This document shows positions 11,886-24,400 of a DNA stretch of 64,000 nucleotides, in pieces (the stretch's first letter is position 1; each line of letters begins with the position of its first letter). The notes under the pieces were generated by a model that was not told where the DNA came from, made no database searches, and saw nothing but the letters and a program-made list of their open reading frames with translations. The stretch is from NCBI RefSeq assembly GCF_024139115.2, contig NC_085140.1:337405099-337469098 (forward strand), read 5' to 3'. The position numbers were made by a program, and so were the translations under genes. Source of the DNA: Armigeres subalbatus (lineage: Eukaryota > Arthropoda > Insecta > Diptera > Culicidae).

Positions 11886-12785
11886 CCTACGTCTCATAGT
11901 TGTTTGGATAACCCATTGCAAGCAAACTATTGTTTCGAGACGAGGCGTACGTTTATTGGACGAGGCTTGTATTGATTTTAATTACATAGTACTTTTAAAT
12001 CATTTTTATAAAACTTAATTTCATTTGCACATTAAGTATTCAAACATTGAACAGATTTAACAAACTATACCAAAAGATGTTAGATTTGAAACAAACCTAA
12101 TCACTGTTGTTTTCTTCTGCTCTTTATTCCAAGAAAATAAACATAATTTAAGCTCAGAAAAATATATAAAGCTCTTTTAGTGGAATGTATTCAACCGTCT
12201 AAGACGAATTAAGCTTAGACGGTTGATAATTTAAGCTGTTTATCATCCAACCTGCTTGAGATGCAATATTTTTAGCAAGTGCTGAACTTACCATAACAAT
12301 GAATTGTTCACTTCGAGCATTGAATAGTACAACTTTTGGTCTTAACTCTTCGCAGCTGATAGCTGCGGATGCCAGCTTATGATCATACAAGATTCTTATG
12401 GCACTTTGAATAATAACTAGCACAAAGTCGCAGTTAGAGTATAAAATTTCAGTAAGAAGAAGGGTTAGAAAACAGAAAATACGATAAAGAGAAGAATTAA
12501 CAGATAAGGAAGCTGAAAATGCAATCCTATTAATTTTTACTCATTTATTAGATCGATAGAATATTGCACAATTTTTCTAAACGTATTGTCGAAACTTTAC
12601 TTTACGTAGGTATGCGATAAAAAAAATCCGTACGTTGTTTGAGAGACCAAAAGAAATCCATACTTATCTGTTCTAAAATTGCAATAGTTGAATAGCATGT
12701 TACACGTACCTGAAATGAAAAACAAAAGAAAAGTCAAACAATGCTAAAACATTAGTTAACTACGAGTAGAATAAATTCAAGTACA
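11886..12785. other. Unassigned DNA with a hairpin at about 12194-12224
   Basis: No gene recognised. AACCGTCTAAG and its inverse CTTAGACGGTT are separated by only about 10 bp, a compact hairpin that could equally be a foldback remnant. Confidence 0.5.
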
Positions 12786-12787
12786 TA

Positions 12788-13023
12788 CAGTCGGGATTCG
12801 CTGGTTAGGATTTTAATACTTGGGTCACTTTTTGGTTTGGCCTCTGCTGGTTGGGTCATGGCCCAACTAAAAAGCAACCGTAGATCAAAATTCAATGTAA
12901 ACACAGAAACGGGATTGGGAGTCACTGGACATCATGTGTTCAAATGGCTGTCAGTTAGCCCAACTAAAAAACCGAATTCGTTATTTGGGTCGAGGTCGTG
13001 GCCTAACCAGCAAATCGTGACTG
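12788..13023. mobile_element. Pogo/mariner-like MITE
   Basis: Termini CAGTCGGGATTCGCTGGTTA and, inverted on the right, CAGTCACGATTTGCTGGTTA form TIRs of about 22 bp. TA dinucleotides flank both ends (12786-12787 and 13024-13025), the target duplication of Tc1/mariner/pogo transposases. The 236-bp body lacks a transposase. Confidence 0.85.
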
Positions 13024-13025
13024 TA

Positions 13026-13406
13026 CATCAATCAAACTACAATAGTTGTAAAATATTGTTGAGTAGTTGTACTAGTTTTTAATTTCACATTATGTATGAC
13101 CCTTTTTAGACAGATACGGTTATAGTATTTTTATTAAATTTTACTGACTCCAAGATCTCAACGATGGTTAATATATGTATTTGTCAAATCATTGTTGAAG
13201 TCATCTATTGTGCCGTCATTAGATGGAATTCTACTACAACAGTAAGCAACATTTTTCAGTTTCATCAAACAGTACAAAATTGTGAAAATAAACGTCCATT
13301 CATCCCCTCATGCAGCATGCAAGCCATCACCGCCACTCGCTCGCTCTGTTGAATATTAATATCGTGCCTTGTTCGACATGGATCCATCGCCACTTCAAGT
13401 CCACCA
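13026..13406. other. Unassigned DNA upstream of a possible exon
   Basis: Nothing recognised except a more mixed base composition than the surrounding AT-rich DNA. It could be intronic if 13407-13655 is a real exon. Confidence 0.4.
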
Positions 13407-13655
13407 GTGCAGTGCAGCCAGATTCTCATCGGTTCGATTGCATCGCATTTAAAATTCCCATCACATAGCTTTCATCTCGCCGTAGAACATGGCAAGGTAC
13501 ATGACATCTTAAACGCATTCCTTCCAATCGAACGGGTGCAACAAGTGAAGAGCTTTGTTGTTGGCACGACGGCGCTCAAGGAGTTTGTTGTGAAAAATTA
13601 TCATCAGTTGAACAAAACCCGGATTGTGGAACTCATTGCTGGGATGGAGGAATAG
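13407..13655 (+). CDS. Possible terminal exon of an unidentified host gene
   Basis: An open frame ends in TAG at 13653-13655. The most gene-like part begins after a convincing 3' splice site, the pyrimidine-rich CTTTCATCTCGCCGTAG ending at 13485. Downstream, about 55 codons show mixed, non-repetitive composition and the charged C-terminus NKTRIVELIAGMEE. An AATAAA lies at 13749-13754, about 95 bases past the stop, a reasonable polyadenylation signal. The N-terminal stretch upstream of 13486 looks less coding and may be intron. I recognise no family or domain. It could be a last exon of a gene whose other exons lie outside, or a retrocopy fragment. Nothing in the neighbourhood indicates a function. 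Confidence 0.35.
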   Translation: MQCSQILIGSIASHLKFPSHSFHLAVEHGKVHDILNAFLPIERVQQVKSFVVGTTALKEFVVKNYHQLNKTRIVELIAGMEE

Positions 13656-13748
13656 AACCCACTTATCATTGTGGTTTCATAAATCTTGGTCGGTCGACTG
13701 CACCTGATTGGAATGTGTATGTACCATTATGAAGACATGATTTTTTTA

Positions 13749-13754
13749 AATAAA
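13749..13754 (+). promoter_or_regulatory. Candidate polyadenylation signal AATAAA
   Basis: It sits about 95 bases after the stop of the possible exon at 13407-13655. In AT-rich DNA the hexamer occurs by chance, so it is only supporting evidence. Confidence 0.3.
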
Positions 13755-13755
13755 T

Positions 13756-15560
13756 GAAACGCCATATGTTATGAAGAAATTATAATAGTAGCAATTAAAT
13801 CATGTGACTCACGAAAATAAACATTAATTATCGATAGAGTAGTCTTTGTTAAAAGCTGTAGGGTGTCGTACAAGACACTTGATATTCGAACGCATTAAGG
13901 ATAAACTAGATTAAGAACGCAACGAATAATAACAGTGAAGTATTGTGTGCTACATTATGGTAATTCGATATCTTGACTGAAGCAGCTACTTTTATTCAGT
14001 TAATGAGATTGGTGTTCGGCATGACGGTAACAAATGGACTTAACAGGGATCCACCTCTCTTTCGACTATCGCGATCGACAATGCTGGCGTCTATCGCACT
14101 GGATAGCAACATACGTACATATGTAAAGTAGCCCCTCGAATGAAAAGGTTCGTCGCTCGCGGTGATTGAAGTCATCTTTCTTTTTCTGTTTTGCGATCCG
14201 TCTATGTCATGTGTATGGTACCAAACGATGCCGCAGAGCTTCCTAAATGACCGTCACGCCTCGCCACCGCGTAAAGCTCTTTATTTTATGTAATCTGCTT
14301 ACGCGGTGGACTTGCAAATGCGGGACCGCCTGTAGTGGCACATTGCGGCGACAGCAGGTCAAGAGGATATTGTGTAATGCAACCAACTATGATAGGTGCT
14401 GTGTAGGGACCTAATCTAGCATATCGTGATATTATGAGCATCAGAAGACAGTGAACAGTGATAAAAATAAAACGAATTGATTGGCTTGGGAAACTGTAGT
14501 GAGAACCATGCAAAAGTATGATATGCCTGTATTACGTTAATCCTATCTTAGAAAGAAACTGATCTGTAACAGGCACATGTAAGCTGCTCGCTGCTCAACT
14601 AAAAATATACTGACATGAATTTGATGATATTTTACTGAGGCTTCGAGAACATGGAATGAGGAGTATTTTAAAATGATGCAAACAAATCTAATTTTGCGAA
14701 GATCAGTTTGAGTACTTCAATTTTGGCAAGAATTAGCAGTTAGTTAGATTTTTTGATGAGCAGATAACTATAATGAAATTGACTCTTGGAAAACAGACAT
14801 TTACTAGAGAATTTAGAAAGTTGTTAATATGTATATTAAGGTGGAAGCAACCGTTGTAAGCCAAGTTTCTCAAATTGTTTTTTTCACAATCTAAAAAATT
14901 TGTTTTTTCACTGAAAACAAAAAAAAAACATTTTATTACGCCCTAATTTTCTCCCATGAAGCTTGTCTATCTAGCTTTTTTTTCGTTCAATTACTTTATT
15001 TAAGTTATTTGTTTATTTTGAGAGTTCAACACTATTTACGTGATATGTTACGAAGTAAGATCTATTCAACAATGTGTTCTAGTTTTTACTATTATGGTTA
15101 ATATTTATGAGTGATAATTGGAGGATTTTGAAACGATTATAATTTTCTTCACCCACCTAGAAGCGTACGTCGGTCCAAAATTTGTCGGCGGTGGTGACGT
15201 TTTCGGTCACGCCGAAAGTCATTTCAGCCGGCGGCAGTGTGAATCAGTTTGGCGAGTTTTCATTGCTTCGTTTCATAAAGATTTAGTTCTCGATTTTTCC
15301 AGTATATTTTTAAGAAACTCCTCAAAGAATACTCTTGAATTTTGCAAAAATCTAATGAACTTCTCCAAGAAATCCTACTATTTTTTTTTTTTTCAAAATA
15401 TCAATTTAGATTTTTTTTCTGGATTTTCGACGGGAATGTTGTATTTTCTTCAATCACACTTTTTTGATTTATTTATGGAAAATTCTTTATGTATAATTGT
15501 AATTTTCAAGTTTGAAATAGTTAATATACTTTTGTTTCTTGGAAAATTATCAATGATCAT
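13756..15560. other. Unassigned DNA
   Basis: No gene, RNA or bounded repeat recognised. A 151-codon frame near 15118-15573 is AT-rich and F/L/I rich, without recognisable motifs. Decayed GAAACTCCTC-type words appear near 15300-15390. Confidence 0.5.
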
Positions 15561-15569
15561 TCAAACCAA

Positions 15570-16640
15570 ATGATCTATTCGGCCAAACGATTTTTCTCAA
15601 CCAGTTCGGCCGTATGTCCATTTTGACCTAATGACATTTTATGGTCAAACGAGTCTTGGCTTAATGGTTTATTCGGCCATTGGCATATTTGGCCAAATAA
15701 CTTTCGGTCTTATGGTCTTCGGCTGATAGGCCGATACAAATATTTAAAAACTATTTTGTCCCCCCCCCTCCGATTTTTTGCCAAAAAATAATATTTTGTG
15801 AGGCAACATAATAAAATTCTGATAATTTTGAAGATTTTCAAAACATTCTTTAACAAATCTGGGTTTTTTTTAAATATTTTTTTCTTTTTACTATTGATTT
15901 TTTATTATCCCCCCCCCCCCCCCCTTGACCTTTCGGAGACCAGTAGAATACAATGTTAATTAAATATTCGTAACGGCCTTATTAGTTCTATAATGGTTTG
16001 GTCGAAAATGTCATTTCCCTTGCAGCACAATTCAGACCTATTTGGTTGTAGTAACTCATATATGAATGAATTTGGTCGTAAATGATTGACATAAACTCAT
16101 GAGTATGAACATGAGTTTGAAAATGAGTAAACCAACAGATGAAGTTTGGGACTAACATCATCTGCAATGTGTAAGAACTGGTGATCCAAAATAAGCAACA
16201 CCAGCGCCGGCCGTGTCCGAATGCAGGTCAATTAAGGAATAGGTAGGAAAATGTTGTCATGATACTCGCTGTGATAGAAGCCAACGAGTCATCTGCACTT
16301 CCACGAGAAATCTCTGGAATATTGAATATGTGGGGTAGGGTTTGTGGCAGGGTTCATTTTGGTAAACGGTATGCCGTGTATAGTGTGTAGTTTGATTGAT
16401 TTTAAACAAACACATTCGAACGAACCCTAATTATTTTAATTGTTGACCGCCCTAAGCAGAACAAAATTTTAATAACCTGGCGGAAAGCGACGTACAACCA
16501 TAAGGGACATGCAGTCGAACTTGTCACTTGGTCGAAAAACTGGTTTGGCCTAAAGTGCCATTTGACCGAAAATGCCGTTTTGCTAAACTGGTTGTCTCGC
16601 TGAACATGTCATTTGGCCGAATTTCAATATTTTATTCAAT
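15570..16640. repeat. Decayed short repeats of TTTGGCC / TTCGGCC words
   Basis: At 15570-15725 and again at 16500-16625 the words TTCGGCC, TTTGGCC, GGCCAAA and GGTCGAA recur roughly every 18-25 bp, suggesting an old tandem repeat. Between them lie long C runs near 15760-15770 and 15910-15924. No gene is visible. Confidence 0.5.
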
Positions 16641-16957
16641 ATTTATTTTTTCATTTATTAAAATGACCAGGCTACTTATTCAATTACTGCTTTTTGTTTT
16701 TAGATTTGTGCTATTAGGGGAGTTGACTTATTTGGCTCACCAATTAAGCAAAACAATTAAATTTCTACTGTGAATGCAATTTCTTATTTACTGCCATTGT
16801 AACCCAGAACTTGGATGTTGTCGCCTCGCTGCCTAGTATTTAGTAAAATTATTAAGTTAAAACTTCAGGCAGTTTCAAATATTACGACATTTTAATCTTA
16901 TTTTGCCTTGAAGTTGTTTAATATTTTATTGTAAAGGCTCTAGGAATTCTATGAAAT
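16641..16957. other. Unassigned AT-rich DNA
   Basis: No feature recognised. Confidence 0.5.
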
Positions 16958-18600
16958 GTTTCTCCAAAAACTTCCAATTCCTGGATTCCCTTTGAAATTA
17001 CTTTTTGAAGAAATTCGCGGAGGGTTTTGTACAGGAATTTCCAAATGAATGTTTGAAGACATTTCCAAAAGAGAACCCGAACGGATTTTCGAAAATCATT
17101 CCTGCAGGAACTGCTAAAAGAGTTTTTGAATGTATTTCTAAAAGACTTCTCAAAAGAGTTCCTAAAGGAATTTCCAGAAGAAGCCATAAAGGAATTTCTA
17201 AAGTTTTTTTTGCGAAGAAATTTCTCATAGAATTTCAGAGGAAATGCCTACTGGTATTTCTGAAGCAATTTCTAGACTTCTCCAGGAATTCTTTCAGAAT
17301 TTTTCCGAAAAAAATATTCGCAGTTTGTTCCAGAAATTACTTAGGAAATTCGTCCAGGGATCATAAACGAATTCCAGAAAGTATTTCGGAAATTCTTTCT
17401 GGTATTCCTTGGAGTTTTCCCCAGAAATTTGTTCGTCATTTCTTCTACGCATTCTTTCAGAAATTTGTTTAGGAAAACCTTGGGAATTTCATTTAGGCAT
17501 TCTACGAAAATTCCTTCAGAAATTCTTTTGAAATTCCATGCAAAATGCTAGAAACAAATTCTGGGAAATTCCTTAAGAATTCCTAAATAAGAGCCTGAGG
17601 GATATCCGAAGAAATTCTTGAAGGCATTTTTAAAGCAACTCCTGAAGAAACTTCTCACAGTAGGTATTAGATTTCTCCAAGAATACCTTTGGATATTCCG
17701 TCAAGACTTCGTCCAGAAATTCCTTTAGGGATTTCTTCGAAAAATCTTCCGAAAATTGCTTAGGAAATAAATCTAGAAATTAAATACATTTTGAAATTCC
17801 TCAAGATATTCCAAGAATTATTTCAGAATTTTCATCACGAATCACTTAAGAACATCCTCCAGGATTTCTTTATGAAATACTTTAGGATTTCTCTCGAATT
17901 TCCATTAGAAATTCCTTCGGATATACTTTCCGAAAATCCAGTAAAGAATTAGTAACTTTATGAAGAAATTCTTAGACGTTTCCCTCGGGAATTACTTCAC
18001 AGCATTCTTTATTACTTTTGATTTTTTTTTAGGAAATTCATTCAAAACATCTTCAGATATGTCTTCGGAAATTCCTTTGAAAATTCCTTCGAAAATTGCT
18101 TTTTGGATGCATTCGGAAATTCTGTTCGGAATTCCTTTGAAAATATCTGTAGTGTTTTGACAAAATTCCCAAAGAAAAATCAGAACCTTTCCTTTTGATT
18201 TTTCTTTGAAATTCCCAAGTTGTTCCGGAAATTCCTTTATAAAAATTGCCGGAAATGCCGTCATAAACTATTTCCGACATTAATTCAGGAATTCATTCGG
18301 AAAGTCCTTTAGGACTTCAAGAAATTTATTCCAAAATTGTTTTAGGAATTTCATCAGAAATTAGTTTATTTCTTAATAAATTTCCTAATGATTTCCTGTT
18401 GGAATATTGTACGGTTTTACTGAAGGAATTTCTAAAAAAGAACCTAAATGGATTTTCGGAAGAATTCCTATATCAATTTCCGCAGAAATTATGGGATTAT
18501 ACGACAAAATTCCTAATGAAGTTTTCAAAGAAATGCCTTAGGAGTTTAAAAAAATCGTAGTTTCCTCCGAAAATTCCATTAGGAACATCACCAAGAACTA
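16958..18600. repeat. Highly decayed GAATTCC / GAAATTC repeat tract
   Basis: Words such as GGAATTTC, GAAATTCC, AATTCCTT and CCAGAAATT recur throughout with an irregular spacing near 12-30 bp. The tract reads as an ancient, scrambled version of the 24-bp array at 57.8-59.3 kb. Open frames of 66-155 codons on both strands (rich in F, K, S and N) come from this repeat and are not genes. Confidence 0.7.
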
Positions 18601-19792
18601 TTTTGGCATATTTAACCTAATTTCAGGAAGAATATCCAATTTAGTTGGTTATCGTGACCCAGATTCCAGGAAGAATATTACTTGATCATCTATTGAGATC
18701 TGTGCATACGCGAGACGCGGCATAAAATGGCCATTGTGGCTGTCATTAATACATTCCATAGTGTATGTCCTTCCATGGTATCCAGGGATCACAGCAGGTA
18801 AACAAAACTGCAAATAATTTAAACAAACTAGATATGCAGGCGCTGAAACATTGCCCAATTGTATAAGTAATTCAAATAATAGTAGTTTTCTGTCATTTAG
18901 ATATATTGAAAAGTAAAACGTTTGGAGTGTATTAAAATGCAGAATTGCAAATAAATTTAGAAAAAAGTTTTTAACAAATTAGTCCTATTACACCGAAATC
19001 TAATTCACGAAAAGTAAAACAGAATTTATTGATAAAATTTAATTAATCAAAATCAGAGAAAAGTGTGTGAAATCAATGTCGAATTTTATCCGAGCGATTC
19101 GTATCGTGTGAATCAAAAACACGAAAATCAAAAAATATGCATTAGAATTGATTTTTAAGTCATTAATTTTTTCATCCAAGGTCCACGTCGCCGCCGCCGA
19201 TGATAAGACCGACGCACAGGTCTAGTAACTACTTGTTTCATATTCCTAACTTCATATTTCTCATTTCCCCATTTCACAGACACAGGCCGAAGGATGTCGT
19301 AACTCATCACTTTGGGAAACAATGTGTTCATTCTAAGTGTTTTTCCTTGAAAACCCAAATCTCTTCTGTCTTATTAGATTAAAACAAATCATCATTTTTT
19401 GCGGAAGGTAAAGAAAGTTTTTAGTGGATCCGAATCCTGAAAGCGATGTGTGATCCCTTCACAGAAATACAAACGAATTCCTGGTAGTCCATAAAATATC
19501 TTTTTGGAAATCCATAAACGTCATGGAAAATGGAGATCTAAAATAAATCACTTTAGGTTCGAGATGATTTTTCATGTTACAACTGTATCACTAGAAATCA
19601 TACAAATCTGTGATAATTTTTTAAAAGTCAACTGAAATTCTTATATGTTTGTGTTCCTTTTTAAAAATCATAAAAATCAATATTTTAGCTTGTCCGTTGG
19701 AGTTACTTTAATGCACATCTCTTAGAAGTTCGGAGAATTTCAGAAACTCATAAAAAATTTTTGTTGACATGCTGATGGTACAACTTTTATCC
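18601..19792. other. Unassigned DNA
   Basis: No gene recognised. A GCC/GCCGCC patch lies near 19188-19200. Confidence 0.5.
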
Positions 19793-19961
19793 CTTCTTCT
19801 TATTGGCATTCCATCTCCCACTGAGACATTGTCGCATCGGAGCTTAGTGTTCTCTAAGCACTTCTACAGTTATTAACTGCGAGGTTTCTAAGCCAAGTTA
19901 CCATTTTGCATTAGTCTATTATGAAGCTAGCACGATGATACCTACTGTTATGCTCAGGGAA
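19793..19961 (-). mobile_element. Feilai-like SINE, 5'-truncated (copy 2)
   Basis: The AAG tail and the body (AGCTNNGATGCGA, TTAATAACTGTAGAAGTG, ATCATCGTG) are present on the minus strand. The tRNA-like head is missing and the match stops just after the CCTGAGCATAA block. It is more diverged than copies 4 and 5. Confidence 0.75.
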
Positions 19962-20644
19962 CGCAAAAAAAATTAATAAGTTGACTACAACAGATCAGAA
20001 CTGGTAATGTCAGGTTCTACTGTAGATAATATTAACGTCACAAATCACGTCGGTAAATCTCCATGCCAACATAAGGTTAAATCATGGTAGGACAGATTTC
20101 AGCGTGTGAGCGTGATTTATGGAAAATATTTATCAACGCGACATCATTAAAATTTCACACTGCATTCATTCTCACGAGCAGCCATCGCGTGTCGGTCCAT
20201 ACACATCGCAAGTGTGTAGAGTACTTGAGTTAGGAACAACAACAAAGATTTCCCCCCTCGTAACCGCTGGGGCTGAAGGGTGATGAAAAATCGCTCAAGA
20301 GAATGTTGAAAAAAATAATTTCATCGTATCCTTTAACAGTGCATGGGGAAATGGTTCGAACCAGTAATGTGGTTTTTACACGAAAGACGCAAACAAAATC
20401 TCCGTTGTTTCCTTCCAATTTGAACATGACGTCATAAGAGATGAAATGTTGTCAACCAACATTCCTCTAACCGTATAGTCGTTTGTTGTTCTTGTTGATT
20501 GCGAAAAGGGTACAAGGGTGTCATTATCGGAGTACTTTAAGGTGAAGGTGGGTTGAGTACCAAAACAAAGCTTTGAAAGTATTTGTACACTAAAAACTGT
20601 CATGTACTGTTGTAGTATTGGTGTCGTATTAAAAAAAAACAAAG
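19962..20644. other. Unassigned DNA
   Basis: No feature recognised. Several short frames overlap on the minus strand without domains. Confidence 0.5.
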
Positions 20645-20652
20645 AATATTAG

Positions 20653-21405
20653 TAGGGTGGTTCAAAAAAACGACCCAGCACCACCACGCTCACTCGATTC
20701 CGTCCCATGCTCCGAATGTCCTCCAAAAACCGATTTGAAAAAAAAGTGGTTAAGCGCATGCCGGTTCAAGTTTGTATGAAAACTAGTATGGAAACTAAAC
20801 CTTTTATTACACTGGCTACAGTGCCTCCCCTCCATACGCTGGCGAAAAGAGAATCCACATTGCTGAAAGCAACATTCCAGAGACTTCACTGAAAGAAAAC
20901 CGCACCGCAGAAATGATTCATTGATTACGTAACGCAAAAATAGCATTTCATACCCCACTCACCCCCATGTCACACTTTTTGTATGCCCCTGGTGCGATAG
21001 TGTAGACTAGACTAGACTAGCAGTATCTGCCCCTGGTATTTTGTTGAATTGCACGTTTCACTGATGCCTTCTGAGAAGCCTAATTATCATGCTAAAGATT
21101 CGCAACCTCGATTAAAATCGACTCGCAACTATTGGAACGACCATTCAATATGGATTGTCTATGGAGTTGAAGCTCTTGAATATTTCATCCAGTCATATGG
21201 TCTCCCCCCTCGCCAGGGCCCAATGACGAAGCACCACAATCAGAATAATGTTAAATTCAAACTCGCCATATAAACTGTCATACAAGCCTGAAACGACTTG
21301 TGCACGGTAAGCCTCTATTCAAACCAGCCCAAACCATCGGATGACATCCAAATTATAAATCACAATCGACTGAGCGGGAGCAAAATTATTTTTTGAGCCA
21401 CCCTA
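20653..21405. mobile_element. Non-autonomous hAT-like element with TAGGGTGG ends
   Basis: Left terminus TAGGGTGGTTCAAAAAA and right terminus, inverted, TAGGGTGGCTCAAAAAA match at 16 of 17 bases. Flanking octamers AATATTAG (20645-20652) and ATTATTAG (21406-21413) agree at 7 of 8. An 8-bp duplication with short TIRs suits hAT, or P-like, transposition. The 753-bp interior has no transposase and contains part of the TTACGTAA MITE family (about 20925-20983) plus a 34-bp insertion at 20994-21027. Confidence 0.75.
20994..21027 (+). mobile_element. 34-bp micro-insertion with TAGAC repeats
   Basis: The sequence GCGATAGTG, then three TAGAC units, then AGCAGTATC is bracketed by the identical 10-mer TGCCCCTGGT at 20984-20993 and 21028-21037. 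A tandem pentamer next to a target-site duplication is what an extremely 5'-truncated non-LTR insertion would leave. Replication slippage or filler DNA is an alternative. Confidence 0.5.
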
Positions 21406-21413
21406 ATTATTAG

Positions 21414-24400
21414 TTTGCTGCTGCCGGTGCCGTTGTTTACACTCGCTCCGCGATCAGTTTTTAATCGTTTTTTTCGGGCAAAAATAGCAGTTTATATTAA
21501 GTTTTCGGTTTAAACAAGTGACTGATTTCGAAAAGTGATGTTTAATTTGCATTCCATCAACATTTCGGGCTCCTCATGTACGGAGAAGTGAGTGAAAACT
21601 TGATTTTTTCAGTGCCCTTTGAGAAGAAGTGAAGTGCAGTGATAAGCCCACCAAATCGCGAACGGCTAATAAATTGGCACGAAACTGCTGATTTATGATA
21701 TTATTCGAGCCGAAATGCATGGGACTCTTTGGATAAACATGTTTATTATCACGGGAAGTGAATACATATGCTGTGAGCAGGTTAGTAATTTGAATATTAA
21801 ACTTTTGTTCGATGCTGTTCGATGCATTCGAATGTTCGTGGGAGAGGAGTGTGAGAGGTGTGGGGTTGGTCCGTGGAAGGTCCGGTGCCATATTGGCGGC
21901 CATCGTGGTACTCTTCCAACTATGTCCTTAATTTGGCATTCGCCTATCCGAAGACCCCTTCTTGCAGGTCCAATAAAGAAGAATTTCAATCATTAAGCAA
22001 TCTCCTTGCAGTCACCACACTCTTAAAGCACATCATAGTTATAATAACATCATCACCGTTATTGCAGAGCATCATCCTCTTCGCACCCACTTGACGGGTT
22101 CAATTTGTTGATGGTTTCCCCGACGCACGTGAGAAACGGTCTGCGACGAAAAGCAGCAAACACAGAAACGATTGTCTCAAGCGAAGTTGTTTTCACCATT
22201 CGTTTATTGCCCAGACCGAGTGTTTGTGAGCGATAGAGTTGGGACGGAATTACAAGATCAACTTCTGGAGTTATCCTAAGATTTGCGTAATTTTGTGAGA
22301 TGTTAATTTTTTGTTTTAAGAAAATATCTGTCTCAAAATTAAGATGAATGGGCAAAAAAAGTGTTTGAAATAAACAAAAAGTAGATTTTTAGGCACTTTA
22401 TATAAAACAGTTATTCTACAATTTGTCTGCTCTAAACAAATTTTGAACACAATATATTGATAACACTTAATTGAAAATTGAATAATTATTACAGTGTAAG
22501 AGGAGTTACTCTTCTAGAATATTTGAGTTTTAAAATAAGGTAAACAATATTGGTCCTTTTATAATAAAATTTAATGTTGATATTAATTTCGATTCATTTT
22601 TATTTAGGCTATTTTTAATCAATGCTAGATTAAAACGTCTACATCACCACACCGTTCCATGCTAAGCCGCAGTCAAAACAAAAAAAACAAATCAAAACAG
22701 TTTTCCGACGCAAAAGAAGAGAAACTTTTTTGTTCTGGAGCCATTCGTGCCATGATGACGTTCTGGGAATAGGCAAGTCTCGACGTCGGGAGATTCTTTT
22801 GAAGAGGATGTTAGGGAAAGCATTCCACTGAGTTTCTCAATATTTTCTTTGTGTTGAAATTCACTTGACATGTGAGGAGGAAACTTGGTGTTTAAAGTTT
22901 ACGGAGCGGGACCCACTTTCAGATGTCGGAATTTTGCGTCAATAAGTTGTTATAAATTTAACTACCGATGCGAACATATTAAATTCTATTGAATTGCATG
23001 ATGGCAAAAAAGCTCAATAATAATCTATCTATTCACCATCGCTGAATTATTTATAAAATCTGTGTTTTGACAAAACTTTTGATGGACAAGACAAATAACG
23101 TGATTTGGTTTTTGACTGTTGCTTTTCATTATCTTTATGATAAAAAATCTTCCAGCTATACAATTATTCATTACTCTCCTTAAATAAAATTTGAACTAAT
23201 CTACTTTGGTTCTGCACTGCAATATGCATCGGCTTTCCCTCCTTTCCGGAATTTAATTTTCAATATGTCCCAGCTTGAACTTTACTTTGCAAAACTGCAT
23301 CCCAAAGCATAATTGATAAACTATGGAAATCATTAAACTTGTCCTTGCCTCCACTGGAACAGTTTTTCCGATCCGTGCTCGGTGGAACTTTCTGTGCAAG
23401 GAGAACGAATTGAAAATTCAAGCGACGAACAACGTCCGGAGTTAATTGTTAAAACGGCACACTTTTGTGTCTCTTCTGGCGATTTCGTTTCCCGTCACAA
23501 GAATGCACCATCGGCGCCGCCATCGCTCATCAAACTCCGTTCACAATAAATTAGTCATCGAGCTTTAATTCATTTTAAGTCCCTATGTAGCGGTCTGTTT
23601 CGTTCTCCCTGTTCAGTCTCGGAAAGGGTCAACTTTCCGATGGCGGGTGTAGTTCGAACATCACTCCGTTGGGGATAATTTAAACTTTTACTTCTGTGTC
23701 GACCTCCAACCGATTCTGTTCGGTTGGAGACATTTTTCAGCGCGGTTAGGCACAGTATAGCCAACGCATTCCATAGGAAAAAAAAATCTGAAAAATGGAA
23801 CTATTTTATTGCTTTTCGAACTCTTTGCACCGGAGGAACTCCTTTCACCTTATGAACAGATTCTCAGTCATCGAGGCTGGGGCTAGGCAAACTATTCAAC
23901 GAAACGATTCGTGGCTGTGACGTAGGGTGTCACATCTGTAAAAAATCATTGCACACATTACCTACTTGCTGGTGCTGAATCAAGTGCATCCACCTCACGT
24001 CTTCTTCTTTCATGGCTCTACATTCCAACTGAAATTTGGGTCTACTTTTGTACTTATTGCTTCGTTAGAATTTTCACAGTTGGTAATTGAAAGTTATCTA
24101 TTGCACGAATATGTATCCTGTACGGCAAGCACAATGCAAACACTATGCCAAAGGAGCCGAGAACGTTTACCAAAACTTCCCAGGTCGGGTCCGAAAATCG
24201 CACTCGCCATCTCCGGATTGGCAATCCTACGCCTTTGCTCGCAAGGCTAACTGGAATGCCCAAAGTGTGGAAGACAAAACGAGTCGAGTAGGGATGCATA
24301 CAAATTCCTAGCAGAATATGAATTCAGGAAAGTTTTCCACCCCAACATACGGATAATCAAAGCTGGGGCGTTCGTGGTGCGACTGTTGGAATAAAAAAAA

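Noticed and set aside
21574..22094. Overlapping 78-109 codon frames on both strands
   Set aside because: Mutual antisense shadows with no recognised motif; I could not decide that either is coding.
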